From an uncultured Spirochaetaceae bacterium (GTDB lineage Bacteria > Spirochaetota > Spirochaetia > Sphaerochaetales > Sphaerochaetaceae): a DNA stretch of 64,000 nucleotides. Numbering within the stretch: position 1 is the first letter of the stretch; every line of letters starts with the position of its first letter. The notes beneath the pieces are model-generated. The model had not been told where the DNA came from. It saw nothing but the letters and a program-made list of their open reading frames with translations, and ran no database searches. Shown in pieces: positions 17,801 to 26,591 of this stretch. The position numbers were made by a program, and so were the translations under genes. The stretch covers positions 124,001 through 188,000 of the forward strand of contig CALXQU010000003.1 in assembly GCA_944390725.1 (NCBI GenBank), given 5' to 3'.

Positions 17801-19409
17801 CACGCTGGCCTCCGGATTCGTGGATACCGGCGCGAAGACGTTCGACATCTCCTTCGACCTCGCGCCCATAGCGGCGGCGGGGATACGGGGCGATTACGGC
17901 GCCATGTCGTTCGCTGCCGACATCCCGCTTCTCGAGGTGAGCGTGGCCAACATGCTCTTCAGGTCACCGACCATGGCCTTCCATGACCCGGCGGCGCTGG
18001 AGGGGAGGATATGGCTGGACAGGAAGGGGCCGTCATGGGACCTCAGCGGATACCTGTCGGGGGAGAATGTCTCCTTCGAGGTGTTCTGGCTGCCTGATGA
18101 GCTGGTGATCCTCCATAACCCGACCTTCACCATCTGGAACAACAGGCTCCAGTCCAACCTCGACGACTGCACCGTCATGAGGCTCGATACATATGAGAGG
18201 ACGCCGGGCCGGGCATCCTTCTCAGCCGTCCTCGACAGCACGCTCTCCTTCGGCTCCTACAGCTTCGATGTCTTCATCGAGGAAGGGGATGAGATAAGGG
18301 TCAGGGTACCTCTTTCCGCCTCGAATATAGATATCTGGGGAGATGTATCCGGCCACTTCGCCTTCAGCTCCGACCTCGTGACCACGGAGATCACGGGCGA
18401 GCTCGAGACCGAGGACCTGCGCATGAGCATCGGCATGGAGCCTCTTCCCGACTGGTGGGAGGCAGAGGCGCAGAGGGTAAGGATAAATACGGACCTGGAC
18501 CTGCTCCTCAAGGAGAACGTCAGCTTCGTCTTCCCGCTGAGGGCGAATCCGATACTGACGGCAAACCTCGATGAGGACCAGCGCCTGAGGCTGCGCGCCG
18601 ATGCCAATGGCTTCGACCTCTCCGGCAATCTCGAGATACGCAGCGGCGAGTTCTACTACTTCCAGAAGAACTTCTATATCACGGAAGGGAGCATCGGCTT
18701 CCGCGAGAGCGAGGACGGCGGCTTCGATCCCATCATCAACCTCCGCGCGAGGCTGAGGGACTTCGATGCGAACGGGCGCAGCGTCGATATCTACCTCGTG
18801 CTGCGCAACTCGACGCTCGACAACATCAGCCCGACCTTCGAGAGCTCCCCGGCCAAGGATATCAACGAGATCATGACGATACTCGGCGGCGCGATACTGC
18901 CTTCCGCCGCATACGGCAACATCTCCTTCGCCTCCGTCGCATCCCTTGTCTCCGCCTCCGTCGATATGCTCTCGACCTTCGGCGTCATCGACGGGCAGGA
19001 TATCGGGCTTGAGCAGACCGTCAGGACGGCGCTGGACCTCGATACGTTCTCGCTCCATTCCAACATCGTGCAGAACATCTTCCTCGACACCGTCTCGCTG
19101 GCATCGTCATCGCTGGACAGCAATCTCTCGCCGATGGCGCGCTACCTCAACGGGACATCGATCTACATGGGCAAGTACCTGATGCCGCAGCTCTACCTGG
19201 AGGCGATGATCCATCTCGAGGCCAATTCCGACCTGAAGGAGAGCCGCAATACCTTCATCGCCGATGACCTCGACCTCGATATCGAGATATCGCTGGAGTG
19301 GGAGACGCCCATGTGCACCTTCCGCTTCTTCACCCAGCCAAGCAACTTCACCTTCTATGACCTCATCGACTCCGTCGGCTTCGGCTTCACGCGGCGCATC
19401 GTCTGGTGA
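14886..19409 (+). CDS. tamB: TamB/DUF490-type translocation and assembly module protein
   Basis: At 1507 residues this is a giant envelope protein. A single N-terminal membrane anchor (about residues 10-32) is followed by a very long series of repetitive beta-strands rich in Gly, Ser, Asp and Ile (the AsmA/TamB bridge architecture). It ends in a DUF490-like C-terminal region (about 1200-1507) with LSGNLEIRSGEFYYFQKNFYI-type strands, NEIMTILGG and a terminal GFGFTRRIVW. TamB-like proteins span the periplasm and act in lipid transport or outer-membrane protein insertion. bamA follows 120 nt downstream, the usual partner context. The assignment rests on architecture and neighbours more than on short motifs. 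Confidence 0.88.
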   Translation: MKYHTTSNTIIISLIVLLVFISVAVFTVVFLSMTSPTLILTERILDELEAADSGVSVSFEGIDRNFRDGISVHGLKIGIDGQEAAEFSSVRVHMSLFSLIRYLAFADGSLVVEASDGMISIPGLPAGSGSAGGDGHESPLDVLSRYSLSVHLHRIDISLPHGITLGDAALSLYMDRGIEGLSGSLSAGEVSAAGDYGSASSEGVLLEFGYGGGGIDAALFASGISLDIRGTRAEAGDLTARGRIAGDIMQSEIRASLSRLSFSSGGITAATGSSSVSYSPAGINLVMLNGSVSYGDASASFSRLDGLTRGFEQAEVSVHGLNGAYGGFGFSSGGISAHLDAAGRSASVTSGLASITFDNDGVDRIDLGGLSATLAMDGDGYRASFSSSATAGGSDGIFSGSEGSIGVEAGFQDGSISYIQAGLSSVTLPFIDDEIALSFAMQDDTYAFILSCGDQVRAEGSYGSSSAFLDISISDFRLSQLRPFAERYLPALTRYIGESTALTGSVMVDVASYGSGLIGPMSLGLAVSDIAFGPYSFSIGAFLSSEFEGDTLSVADASLTTDWGRLSWTGYVDLGRMLPDGRFTISSTETGEELFIASLDLAEDNEYTFSARIPRFRNSWFQGRVDFTDADVVSSSASLRTGNTIYPFTVTVDTAERTISLGNEALAIEAEYGDGIRGSAVFSGLALPVPSADIAPTVITGRIDAGFDLATQALSISVPSFQVVNMRHLPTAPDLSFSAHGGNDGIVFSDIVLAGIETEPLRGMMDLSFSSREYALYLSSSSEELMASAVLSDGVLSGILRLNRFDMKRLGLPGYAGDVNLAGHGGTFSDMSFSGTVALRSEDMINDPRNINAMMYIDSDELRLENLTFLRDALSIYSEEVSYSSADGTFGADFSIAYSSGGDEPEASASFTIEAGLPRGSTIAEAVSSAVSEGLSVSGSIILGGIDADGRLHVGERESSFSYTDGRIELEGTLASGFVDTGAKTFDISFDLAPIAAAGIRGDYGAMSFAADIPLLEVSVANMLFRSPTMAFHDPAALEGRIWLDRKGPSWDLSGYLSGENVSFEVFWLPDELVILHNPTFTIWNNRLQSNLDDCTVMRLDTYERTPGRASFSAVLDSTLSFGSYSFDVFIEEGDEIRVRVPLSASNIDIWGDVSGHFAFSSDLVTTEITGELETEDLRMSIGMEPLPDWWEAEAQRVRINTDLDLLLKENVSFVFPLRANPILTANLDEDQRLRLRADANGFDLSGNLEIRSGEFYYFQKNFYITEGSIGFRESEDGGFDPIINLRARLRDFDANGRSVDIYLVLRNSTLDNISPTFESSPAKDINEIMTILGGAILPSAAYGNISFASVASLVSASVDMLSTFGVIDGQDIGLEQTVRTALDLDTFSLHSNIVQNIFLDTVSLASSSLDSNLSPMARYLNGTSIYMGKYLMPQLYLEAMIHLEANSDLKESRNTFIADDLDLDIEISLEWETPMCTFRFFTQPSNFTFYDLIDSVGFGFTRRIVW

Positions 19410-19528
19410 GTGGATTCTGTGTGTATTTCGCCCTCCATGCCGATAGAGAGCCGTTCCCGCATCATGTGCCATTGATGTAGAATGTGCAGGCGACTTTCTG
19501 CTATTATTCACCGATAGGGAGCTGGAAA

Positions 19529-22072
19529 TTGAAGATCAGACCGAAAATCATCCTCATCGCAGCCGCCTTCATGCTGCTGCTCATGCCGTTGGGAGCCGCA
19601 GGCGGCCAATGGTGGGATGGCAAGATAATCACGGACTTCAGGTACGAAGGCCTGCAGAATGTATCCGAACGCACGATAAACGACCTCCTGCAGCCTTATG
19701 AGGGCGAGCCGTTCTCCGATGCGCTCTTCGCGCAGATCAACGATATGCTCTATGCGCAGCCATGGCTCAGCTACATGTCGGCCGAGGCGCTTGCCGAGGG
19801 GCCCCAGCAGGACCTCGTCATCCAGGTCGACGTGGTGGAGAACCCGATGGTAGGCTCCGTGGAGGCAGTCGGCTGCAGCAGGCTCACCGCCCGCTCATCG
19901 CTCGATGCGCAGGAATACAAGGTGGGCAGCTTCTTCACCCCCGGCAGGCTGGGCGTCAATGCCGATTCGATCAGGGAGCACTATGTGTCGCGCGGCTACC
20001 GCGATGCCCAGGTCGAGGCTTCATATACCGAGGATGCCGAGGCGAATACCGTCTCCATCGTCTATACGGTCAGCGAAGGCAGGCAGTATAAGGTCAGGAG
20101 CATCCTCTTCGAGGGTATCTCCGGCCTTAGCGCCGATGCTCTCAAGTCAGAGATGGCTGTGAAGGAGAAGACGTTCTTCAACAACGGCAACCTGGTCATG
20201 TCGGACCTCGCGGCCGACAGGCAGAAGGTCATCGCGCTCTACGGCAAGGAAGGGTATCCTGATGCGTCGGTCGATGATGTCGAGGTCGTTCCCGCCGGCG
20301 AGGAGGACGAGAACACGATCTACGTGAATATCGTCTATACCATCAGCGAAGGCGACAAGTGGACGATAGGCGATGTCACGTTCTCCGGCAACTCGATCTA
20401 CAGCGACGATGAGATCCAGGCGCTGATCACGATGAAGCCTGGCGACCCGTACAACAGCGAGGCAATCATGCGCCAGTATGAGGCTGTCGCCGGCCTTTAC
20501 TACGATAACGGGTATATCAGGTCAGCAGTCGACTTCAACAGCCGCCGCGATGAGTCGGCCCATACGATCAGCTATGATATCACGATCACGGAAGGCACCC
20601 AGAGCATCGTCGAGGATATCATCATCACGGGCCTGACGAAGACGCAGGAATACGTGTTCAGGAGGGAGATCACCCTCAAGCCGGGCGATGTCTTCTCACG
20701 CGCGAGGCTCATCAGGAGCCAGCAGAACATCATGAACACCGGCCTTGTCACCAACGTCAGGGCCGAGCTCCTCTACGGCGACACCCCTGATGGCGTCGTC
20801 GTCGAGTTCATCATCGAGGAAGGCAACCAGATGGAGCTCCAGGTCGGCGCCACATTCGGAGGGACGGTGGATGGGTTTCCCATCTCCGGCTTTCTCTCAT
20901 GGGCCGATAGGAATCTCGGAGGGACTGCCCGTAATCTTTCCATCTCCACTACACTCTCTCCCGATACACAGTCTGTATCTATATCGCTTTCTGATAATTG
21001 GGTGGGGGACCAGAGATGGTCTAACGGCATAACGTTCTCCGTCGAGCATTCATACAGGGACGATACGCTGCAGCGCGGCAACGGCTCCGGCTATTACGAT
21101 GGACGCGACAGCGCCATGCAGACATTCCCGCTCGGCTATCCCAATGCCGATGCCTGGTATTCCTCAGACAACCCGATCTACCCGACCACGTCATACCTGA
21201 TGGCCTATGACTACTGGAGGATCTCGCTCGGATACAACACGGGCTACACATTCGCCTTCGACCCGGGCAACCTCACGCTCTCGGGAGGCATCTCCTTCGG
21301 CCTCAACCATGCCATCTATGACGAGAACCTCTACGACCCGTATGAGGAGCTCATCATGCTCTACCATGAGAGATGGCAGTGGTCGAACAGGCTCACGCTC
21401 GGCATCACCTGGGACGGCAGGGACCTCGTGAGGGATACGACGAGAGGCTATCTGCTCTCGGCATCGTATACCTATGCCGGAGGCATCCTCGGAGGCCTCT
21501 CGAACTACAACAGGCTCACGGTCTCAGGATCCGCGTACCACTCGCTCTTCGGCTATGTAGATGAGGAGGGCAGGCCGTTCAACCTGGTGCTCTCGTTCTC
21601 CACGTCTGTCTCCTTCATGTTCGACCAGTACTGGGCCAGGAACGGCAGCTGGGACTGGTACAGCGCCAAGCAGGGTGCCACGAAGTACGAGATGCTCTAC
21701 ATCGATGGCATGAACATCGGCAGGGGATTCGATGTCGAATACGACAAGTCATTCCTCTGGCACAACGAGATAGACCTGACATGGCCGCTTGTCTACCAGG
21801 TGCTTGCCGTCGAGGGCTTCATCTCCGCCACGGGCGTGACATCGGAGCTCTCGGAGCTTTCCGCCTTCACGAACATCGACTGGTACTTCGCTGCCGGCAT
21901 AGGGCTCAAGATGCAGATACCGGGATTCCCCCTCGGCCTCTACATCGTCAAGAATGCGACCTGGACGCACCAGGCCGGCTTCCAGTGGTCTGACGGATTC
22001 CTCTTCTCGAATCCCAACAGGCCCGGTTCCGGCCTCAAGATCGTCCTTGCGATCACGACGACGCTGTACTGA
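19529..22072 (+). CDS. bamA: Outer-membrane protein assembly factor BamA
   Basis: BamA inserts beta-barrel proteins into the outer membrane. From the TTG at 19529, which has AGGGAG 7 nt upstream, it is 847 residues with a signal peptide (MKIRPKIILIAAAFMLLLM..GAAGG). About five POTRA repeats follow (first one FRYEGLQNVSERTINDLLQ; later VTFSGNSIYSDDEI and IITGLTKTQEYVFRREI), then a 16-strand Omp85 barrel from about residue 440, ending in KIVLAITTTLY. An alternative GTG at 19484 would add 15 residues that spoil the signal peptide. The gene lies between tamB and mutS; the mutS start overlaps its stop by 1 nt. Confidence 0.95.
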   Translation: MKIRPKIILIAAAFMLLLMPLGAAGGQWWDGKIITDFRYEGLQNVSERTINDLLQPYEGEPFSDALFAQINDMLYAQPWLSYMSAEALAEGPQQDLVIQVDVVENPMVGSVEAVGCSRLTARSSLDAQEYKVGSFFTPGRLGVNADSIREHYVSRGYRDAQVEASYTEDAEANTVSIVYTVSEGRQYKVRSILFEGISGLSADALKSEMAVKEKTFFNNGNLVMSDLAADRQKVIALYGKEGYPDASVDDVEVVPAGEEDENTIYVNIVYTISEGDKWTIGDVTFSGNSIYSDDEIQALITMKPGDPYNSEAIMRQYEAVAGLYYDNGYIRSAVDFNSRRDESAHTISYDITITEGTQSIVEDIIITGLTKTQEYVFRREITLKPGDVFSRARLIRSQQNIMNTGLVTNVRAELLYGDTPDGVVVEFIIEEGNQMELQVGATFGGTVDGFPISGFLSWADRNLGGTARNLSISTTLSPDTQSVSISLSDNWVGDQRWSNGITFSVEHSYRDDTLQRGNGSGYYDGRDSAMQTFPLGYPNADAWYSSDNPIYPTTSYLMAYDYWRISLGYNTGYTFAFDPGNLTLSGGISFGLNHAIYDENLYDPYEELIMLYHERWQWSNRLTLGITWDGRDLVRDTTRGYLLSASYTYAGGILGGLSNYNRLTVSGSAYHSLFGYVDEEGRPFNLVLSFSTSVSFMFDQYWARNGSWDWYSAKQGATKYEMLYIDGMNIGRGFDVEYDKSFLWHNEIDLTWPLVYQVLAVEGFISATGVTSELSELSAFTNIDWYFAAGIGLKMQIPGFPLGLYIVKNATWTHQAGFQWSDGFLFSNPNRPGSGLKIVLAITTTLY

Positions 22073-24642
22073 TGGGAAGGGAAGACGACCTGACGCCGAT
22101 GATGCGGCAGTACAGGGAGATAAAGGAAAGGCATCAGGATATGGTGCTTTTCTTCCGCCTCGGCGATTTCTATGAGATGTTCGGCGACGATGCCATAGAG
22201 GTGTCGAAGCTGCTGAACCTGACGCTGACCCAGCGCTCAGGGAGGCCCATGTGCGGCATCCCGCACCATGCGGCGAGGAACTACCTCAAGCGGCTCCTCG
22301 ATGCAGGGAAGAAGGTCGCCATCTGCGAGCAGCTATCGCTTCCGTCCAGCCCCAGGGAGCTGGCGGAGCGCTCGGTTACCGAGATATATACCCCGGCGAC
22401 CGTCGTCGATGATGCCTATCTCGACAGCATCTCCACATCCTTCGTCCTTGCGGCGAATATGGATAGGAAGGGCGTGTCCATCGCCTGGAGCGATATCTCG
22501 ACAGGGGAGTTCTACGTACGCTCGCTGCCGCTATCGGCAGACCTCGCTGATTTCGAGACCGCCATCTCATCGATCTCCCCCAAGGAGGTCATCGTCCCTG
22601 ATGACATCTACTTCACGGAGAAGGCGTTCAGGCGCATAGCCGACTCATCCGGCGCCATCATCACGAAGGTGCCGCTCTGGCAGTTCTCGCCCAAGGAAGG
22701 GCTCAAGGAGGTCAGGAGGCAGTTCCCGCCGACGATGCTGGAGGAGATCGGGCTGGGGGAGAAGGACCCGCTGGTCGGTACCGCAGGCGTCCTGCTTTCA
22801 TATATACACGGCAATACGAAGGCCGAGCTGCCGCAGCTGAAGGCGATAGAGAAGGTCGATGACAGCTCCTTCCTCCTCCTCAATGCCGCGGCGATACGCA
22901 ACCTCGAGCTGCTCCGCTCCAATGCGGACGGCAGGACTGCAGGCTCCCTCTTCCATGCCATGAACCGCACGCTGACGGCATCGGGGGCGAGGTTCCTCAA
23001 GGAGCAGATCATCCATCCGCTCTCCTCGCTGGAGAAGATCGCCTTCCGCCAGGGCTGGGTACGCAGGTTCTGCCAGGACAGCGCAGCGCTGGAGAGGGTA
23101 AGGGCGATGCTTGCCCAGTCATCGGACCTGGAGCGCCTCTCGTCGAAGGCCTCCATGAAGAGGCTGACCCCGCGCGACATGCTGGCCATCGCCGATACCG
23201 CTGCCGCATTCTTCGCGCTCGTCTCCGAGGACCAGGGCTATCTCTCGCTCGCAGCTGATTTCAGCGCTGACTTCGATGCCATCCTCGCCTTCTCGTCGGA
23301 TGCGCTCAGGGCCATCAGCAGGGATTGCACCAACATTGCCAATGAAGGGACCATCATCCTCTCCGGATACGACAGCGAGCTGGACAGGATGCGCGGGTAC
23401 CTCATCCATGGCAATGATATGCTCTCCGATTACATCGCGAGGATACGCACGGAGACGGGCATCACGAACATAAAGGCAGGCGAGAACAGGATCATCGGCT
23501 CGTATATCGAGGTCTCCAAGGGACAGCTCGACCTCGTCCCGGATTACTTCATCAGGCGGCAGACGCTTGTCGGCGGCGAGCGCTTCACGACGCCGGAGCT
23601 GGAGGAGATAAAGGGCAGGATCGAATCGGCGGCTGTCGATGCGAACGAGAGGGAGCGCGAGATCTACGGCTCGTTCATCGCACGCGCCTATGAGCTTGCT
23701 GGGCCGCTGAAGCTGATGGGCGATATCATCACGCTGCTGGACTACTTCACCTCGCTTGCTGCCCTTGCCATCGAATGCTCCTATGCCGAGCCGCAGATGA
23801 CCGATGGCGGCGATATCATCATAGAGGATGGCAGGCACCCTGTCGTCGAAGCCTATACGGGCAGGGCGGAGTACGTGGCGAATTCCTTCTCCTCGCGGCC
23901 GTCCCGCTTCGCCCTCATCACAGGGCCCAACATGGCCGGCAAGTCAACATACCTGAGGGAGATCGCCATCATCACCCTCATGGCCCATATGGGGTCGTTC
24001 GTCCCTGCCGCTAAGGCATCGATACCGCTTACCGACAGGATATTCTGCCGCGTGGGCGCGAGCGACAACATCTACAGGGGCGAGTCCACCTTCCTTGTCG
24101 AGATGTCGGAAACGGCCATGATACTGCGCTCGGCCACGCCGCGCTCCCTCGTGATCATGGATGAGATCGGCAGGGGGACAAGCACCGAGGACGGCATGTC
24201 CATCGCCTATGCGGTGATGCAGTACCTGCGCGCTTTGGGGCCGATCACGCTTTTCGCCACCCATTACCATGAGCTGACCCTCCTCGATACATCAGGCATC
24301 CAGCTCCTGCATATGGCTGTCAGGGAGGAGAAGAGCACGATTGCCTTCCTCCGCAAGGCCGAGCCCGGCGTCTCCGCCTCCAGCTACGGCATCCATGTCG
24401 CCAGGCTGGCAGGGGTTCCCAGGGAAGTCATCCGCGATGCGCAGACATTCCAGAGGAAGCACTTCGCCGATTACTCCTTCGATACGGGGCAGGGCGACCT
24501 CTTCATCGATTCCCAGCCTGCAGCGGAGGAGAGCATCGCCGACGAGGTCCTTGCCGAGCTCGATGCCTTCAACCCGGAGACCTCCACGCCGCTCGATGCG
24601 CTCATATTCATCTCCGACCTGAAGAGGAAGATCGGCCGCTAG
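22072..24642 (+). CDS. mutS: DNA mismatch repair protein MutS
   Basis: MutS recognises mismatches and starts repair. The 856-residue protein has the mismatch-contacting FYEMF in its N-terminal domain (DMVLFFRLGDFYEMFGDDA region), the connector/lever/clamp core, Walker A GPNMAGKSTYLRE and Walker B VIMDEIGRGTSTEDG, followed by FATHYHEL. Length is normal for MutS1. It overlaps bamA by 1 nt. The downstream exported-protein gene may start inside or just after the mutS stop. Confidence 0.97.
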   Translation: MGREDDLTPMMRQYREIKERHQDMVLFFRLGDFYEMFGDDAIEVSKLLNLTLTQRSGRPMCGIPHHAARNYLKRLLDAGKKVAICEQLSLPSSPRELAERSVTEIYTPATVVDDAYLDSISTSFVLAANMDRKGVSIAWSDISTGEFYVRSLPLSADLADFETAISSISPKEVIVPDDIYFTEKAFRRIADSSGAIITKVPLWQFSPKEGLKEVRRQFPPTMLEEIGLGEKDPLVGTAGVLLSYIHGNTKAELPQLKAIEKVDDSSFLLLNAAAIRNLELLRSNADGRTAGSLFHAMNRTLTASGARFLKEQIIHPLSSLEKIAFRQGWVRRFCQDSAALERVRAMLAQSSDLERLSSKASMKRLTPRDMLAIADTAAAFFALVSEDQGYLSLAADFSADFDAILAFSSDALRAISRDCTNIANEGTIILSGYDSELDRMRGYLIHGNDMLSDYIARIRTETGITNIKAGENRIIGSYIEVSKGQLDLVPDYFIRRQTLVGGERFTTPELEEIKGRIESAAVDANEREREIYGSFIARAYELAGPLKLMGDIITLLDYFTSLAALAIECSYAEPQMTDGGDIIIEDGRHPVVEAYTGRAEYVANSFSSRPSRFALITGPNMAGKSTYLREIAIITLMAHMGSFVPAAKASIPLTDRIFCRVGASDNIYRGESTFLVEMSETAMILRSATPRSLVIMDEIGRGTSTEDGMSIAYAVMQYLRALGPITLFATHYHELTLLDTSGIQLLHMAVREEKSTIAFLRKAEPGVSASSYGIHVARLAGVPREVIRDAQTFQRKHFADYSFDTGQGDLFIDSQPAAEESIADEVLAELDAFNPETSTPLDALIFISDLKRKIGR

Positions 24643-24644
24643 TG

Positions 24645-24650
24645 TATAAT
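24645..24650 (+). promoter_or_regulatory. Possible -10 box before the exported protein gene after mutS
   Basis: A perfect TATAAT ends 6 nt before the ATG at 24657, matching the spacing at the leaderless-type promoters. No convincing -35 was found within mutS. Confidence 0.35.
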
Positions 24651-24656
24651 CATGGT

Positions 24657-25493
24657 ATGAGAAAGACAATGATCATCATACTTGCGGCGCTCCTTGCCGC
24701 GCCTCTCTCAGCTGCGCTGGACCCTGCCGCCATGGCGGTCCTGAGCTATCCTGCCGTCCTTGCCGAAGGCGAGGGGACCATCGAAGGAGGGGAGCTTTCC
24801 CCGGATGACCTGATGCCCATAGCGATCGGCACGCTCCTATCGGAGAGCGGCATCCAGTCCATTGACTTCATCTCCGGCAATGAGGCAAAGATGGCTATTG
24901 CCTTCCTTGATGCGCTTCTCTTCGGTGCGGAGATGGAGGATGTCACGCCATATGCCGCCCGCGGCACCGTCTCTGCGATGGTTTCCGAAAAGAGGGGTGA
25001 TATCGGCTACGAGGTATCATACGATGGCTTCTCCTTCGCCTATGCCACGGCGCGCGATACAGCCTCCTCTGCCATAGATGGCAGCATATACGGCTGGATC
25101 TCCCTCGGCGTGGACCCGCTTGCCTCGCTAGCCATCGGCACCGATGGGATAAGCATCGGCGGCACAGCGTATGATGCTTCAGAGTCCAGGGTCGATGTGC
25201 GCTTCGACAGGGATGCCGCGGAGCTCTTCCTTTCCAGCCATGGCATCGACGGCGAGGCCGAGGCTGATGAGCTTCTGGATGATATCGGCGCCTTGCCGTA
25301 CTTCAGCGAGGAAGGGCTTGAGGGGGCTGCATATGCCATAGCAGCTGCCGCGAAGGCCGTCGAGATAGATGCCCTTGCGGAGATCGCCCCGGCATTCTCC
25401 TTATCCTTCTACCAGGACGGGAAGGAGCTGGAGGCCGACCTTGCCGAGTCATTGAGGATCTATCTTGCCCTGGCTGAGGGCTATCTGGAATGA
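24657..25493 (+). CDS. Exported protein of unknown function
   Basis: The 278-residue protein has a signal peptide (MRKTMIIILAALLAAPLSAA-LDPAA). The mature part is acidic and Ala/Ser/Asp-rich, with alternating strands and helices and no recognised motif. It may be a periplasmic structural protein, but nothing in the sequence fixes a role. A GTG at 24642 would add five residues and overlap the mutS stop; the ATG gives a better signal peptide and lies 6 nt after a TATAAT. The stop overlaps the thpR start by 4 nt, so the two are translated together. Confidence 0.75.
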   Translation: MRKTMIIILAALLAAPLSAALDPAAMAVLSYPAVLAEGEGTIEGGELSPDDLMPIAIGTLLSESGIQSIDFISGNEAKMAIAFLDALLFGAEMEDVTPYAARGTVSAMVSEKRGDIGYEVSYDGFSFAYATARDTASSAIDGSIYGWISLGVDPLASLAIGTDGISIGGTAYDASESRVDVRFDRDAAELFLSSHGIDGEAEADELLDDIGALPYFSEEGLEGAAYAIAAAAKAVEIDALAEIAPAFSLSFYQDGKELEADLAESLRIYLALAEGYLE

Positions 25494-26011
25494 GGCTCTT
25501 CATCGCCATCCTCTTCGATGAGGCGACGCTCGATGCCATCGCCTCATACCGCGACAGGCTGCATGACGTATCCCTGGAGGGACGCTTCCTGCCGCGGGAG
25601 AACCTCCATCTTACCCTCGAGTTCCTCGGCGAGCTTGATGGCACGGCGGCCGTGGAGAGGGCGATGCGCTCTGTCCGGTTCCCTCCCTTCGATATCGTGA
25701 TGGACAGGATCGGCTTCTTCCAGAGGGATGGAGGCGATACATGGTGGCTCGGCGTGGAGAAGGGCAATCCCGTCGGGAAGCTGCAGCTGGAGCTCCATAA
25801 GGCGCTGGCCGCTCAGGGCATCCACACCGAGAGGCGCCGCTATGTGCCGCATATCACGCTGGCAAGGGGCGTCATCTCGGACGCGCCTGCCTGCCGCATC
25901 GAGCCGATTAGATGCCATGCTGGCTCATTCGACCTCATGCTCTCGGAGCGCGAAGGGAGGGGGATGCGCTACACATCGCTTCTCTCCGTTCCTCTCGGGA
26001 AAGCCTATTGA
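25490..26011 (+). CDS. thpR: RNA 2',3'-cyclic phosphodiesterase (2H family)
   Basis: ThpR opens 2',3'-cyclic phosphates at RNA ends; the family was first described as a 2'-5' RNA ligase. The 173-residue protein has both HxTx motifs, HLTL at about 41-44 and HITL at about 121-124, plus the N-terminal RLFIAILF and LEFLGEL typical of the group. The ATG overlaps the stop of the upstream exported-protein gene. The -35 of the rimP operon promoter overlaps its last codon and stop. Confidence 0.93.
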   Translation: MRLFIAILFDEATLDAIASYRDRLHDVSLEGRFLPRENLHLTLEFLGELDGTAAVERAMRSVRFPPFDIVMDRIGFFQRDGGDTWWLGVEKGNPVGKLQLELHKALAAQGIHTERRRYVPHITLARGVISDAPACRIEPIRCHAGSFDLMLSEREGRGMRYTSLLSVPLGKAY

Positions 26012-26037
26012 CACCGATGCCACACTGCTGGTATAAG
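26008..26037 (+). promoter_or_regulatory. Predicted promoter of the rimP-nusA-infB operon
   Basis: Consensus TTGACA (26008-26013) and TATAAG (26032-26037) with an 18-nt spacer. The predicted leader of about 60 nt includes a GC-rich hairpin and ends in GGAGG before the rimP ATG. Confidence 0.55.
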
Positions 26038-26062
26038 ATACTTAGTTTCATTAAAGCAATTT

Positions 26063-26088
26063 AAGGGACCACGGATGGTCCCTTTATT
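26063..26088 (+). terminator. Hairpin with short U-run in the rimP-nusA leader (possible attenuator)
   Basis: Stem AAGGGACCA / TGGTCCCTT (26063-26071 and 26076-26084) with a CGGA tetraloop is followed by TATT. It lies downstream of the predicted promoter and upstream of the rimP ribosome site. It may be a weak intrinsic terminator or attenuator, or simply the terminator of the thpR unit. Confidence 0.5.
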
Positions 26089-26104
26089 CGTGATATGGAG
26101 GAAT

Positions 26105-26590
26105 ATGCTGACTGATACTGCCAGGGATAGCGCATTCTACCGGGAAATCGATGAGCTGATGTCAGCCATCGGCCTGAGGACCGTCGAGGCCTCTGTCTCA
26201 GACATGCAGGGCACGAGGAGCATCAGGGTCGTCGTCTACAAGGAGGGGCAGGAAGTCGATACCGACGACCTCGCCAGGGCCTACAACCTCATATATCCCC
26301 GCTACAGCGTGATCTATGCGGACAGGGACATCCAGCTCGAGGTCTCGTCGCCAGGGCTGCAGCGCAACCTCAAGGACGTGATGGAGTTCTCCGTATTCAC
26401 GGGAAAGGACGTACGCTGCTACAGCGTATCGGATTCATGCTACATCGTGGGCAGGATAGCTTCCTGCGATGGCAGCTCGGTCACCCTTTCCGGTTACCAT
26501 AAGGAAGATAAGGACGAGGATGGCGAGAGCATAACGCTCCCGTTCTCGGACATCGCCAAGGCTAAGCTTGAATATAGATGGGAGGCATGA
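26105..26590 (+). CDS. rimP: Ribosome maturation factor RimP
   Basis: RimP assists 30S subunit maturation. The 161-residue protein has the N-terminal alpha/beta domain (SAIGLRTVEASVSD...IRVVVYKE), the conserved LEVSSPGLQRNLK segment and a C-terminal SH3-like domain (FTGKDVRCYSV...GRIASCDGSSVTLSG). I chose the ATG at 26105, which has GGAGG at optimal distance; an upstream start would lie in the hairpin leader. It is the first gene of the long nusA-infB operon, its usual place; nusA starts 1 nt after its stop. Confidence 0.93.
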   Translation: MLTDTARDSAFYREIDELMSAIGLRTVEASVSDMQGTRSIRVVVYKEGQEVDTDDLARAYNLIYPRYSVIYADRDIQLEVSSPGLQRNLKDVMEFSVFTGKDVRCYSVSDSCYIVGRIASCDGSSVTLSGYHKEDKDEDGESITLPFSDIAKAKLEYRWEA

Positions 26591-26591
26591 A

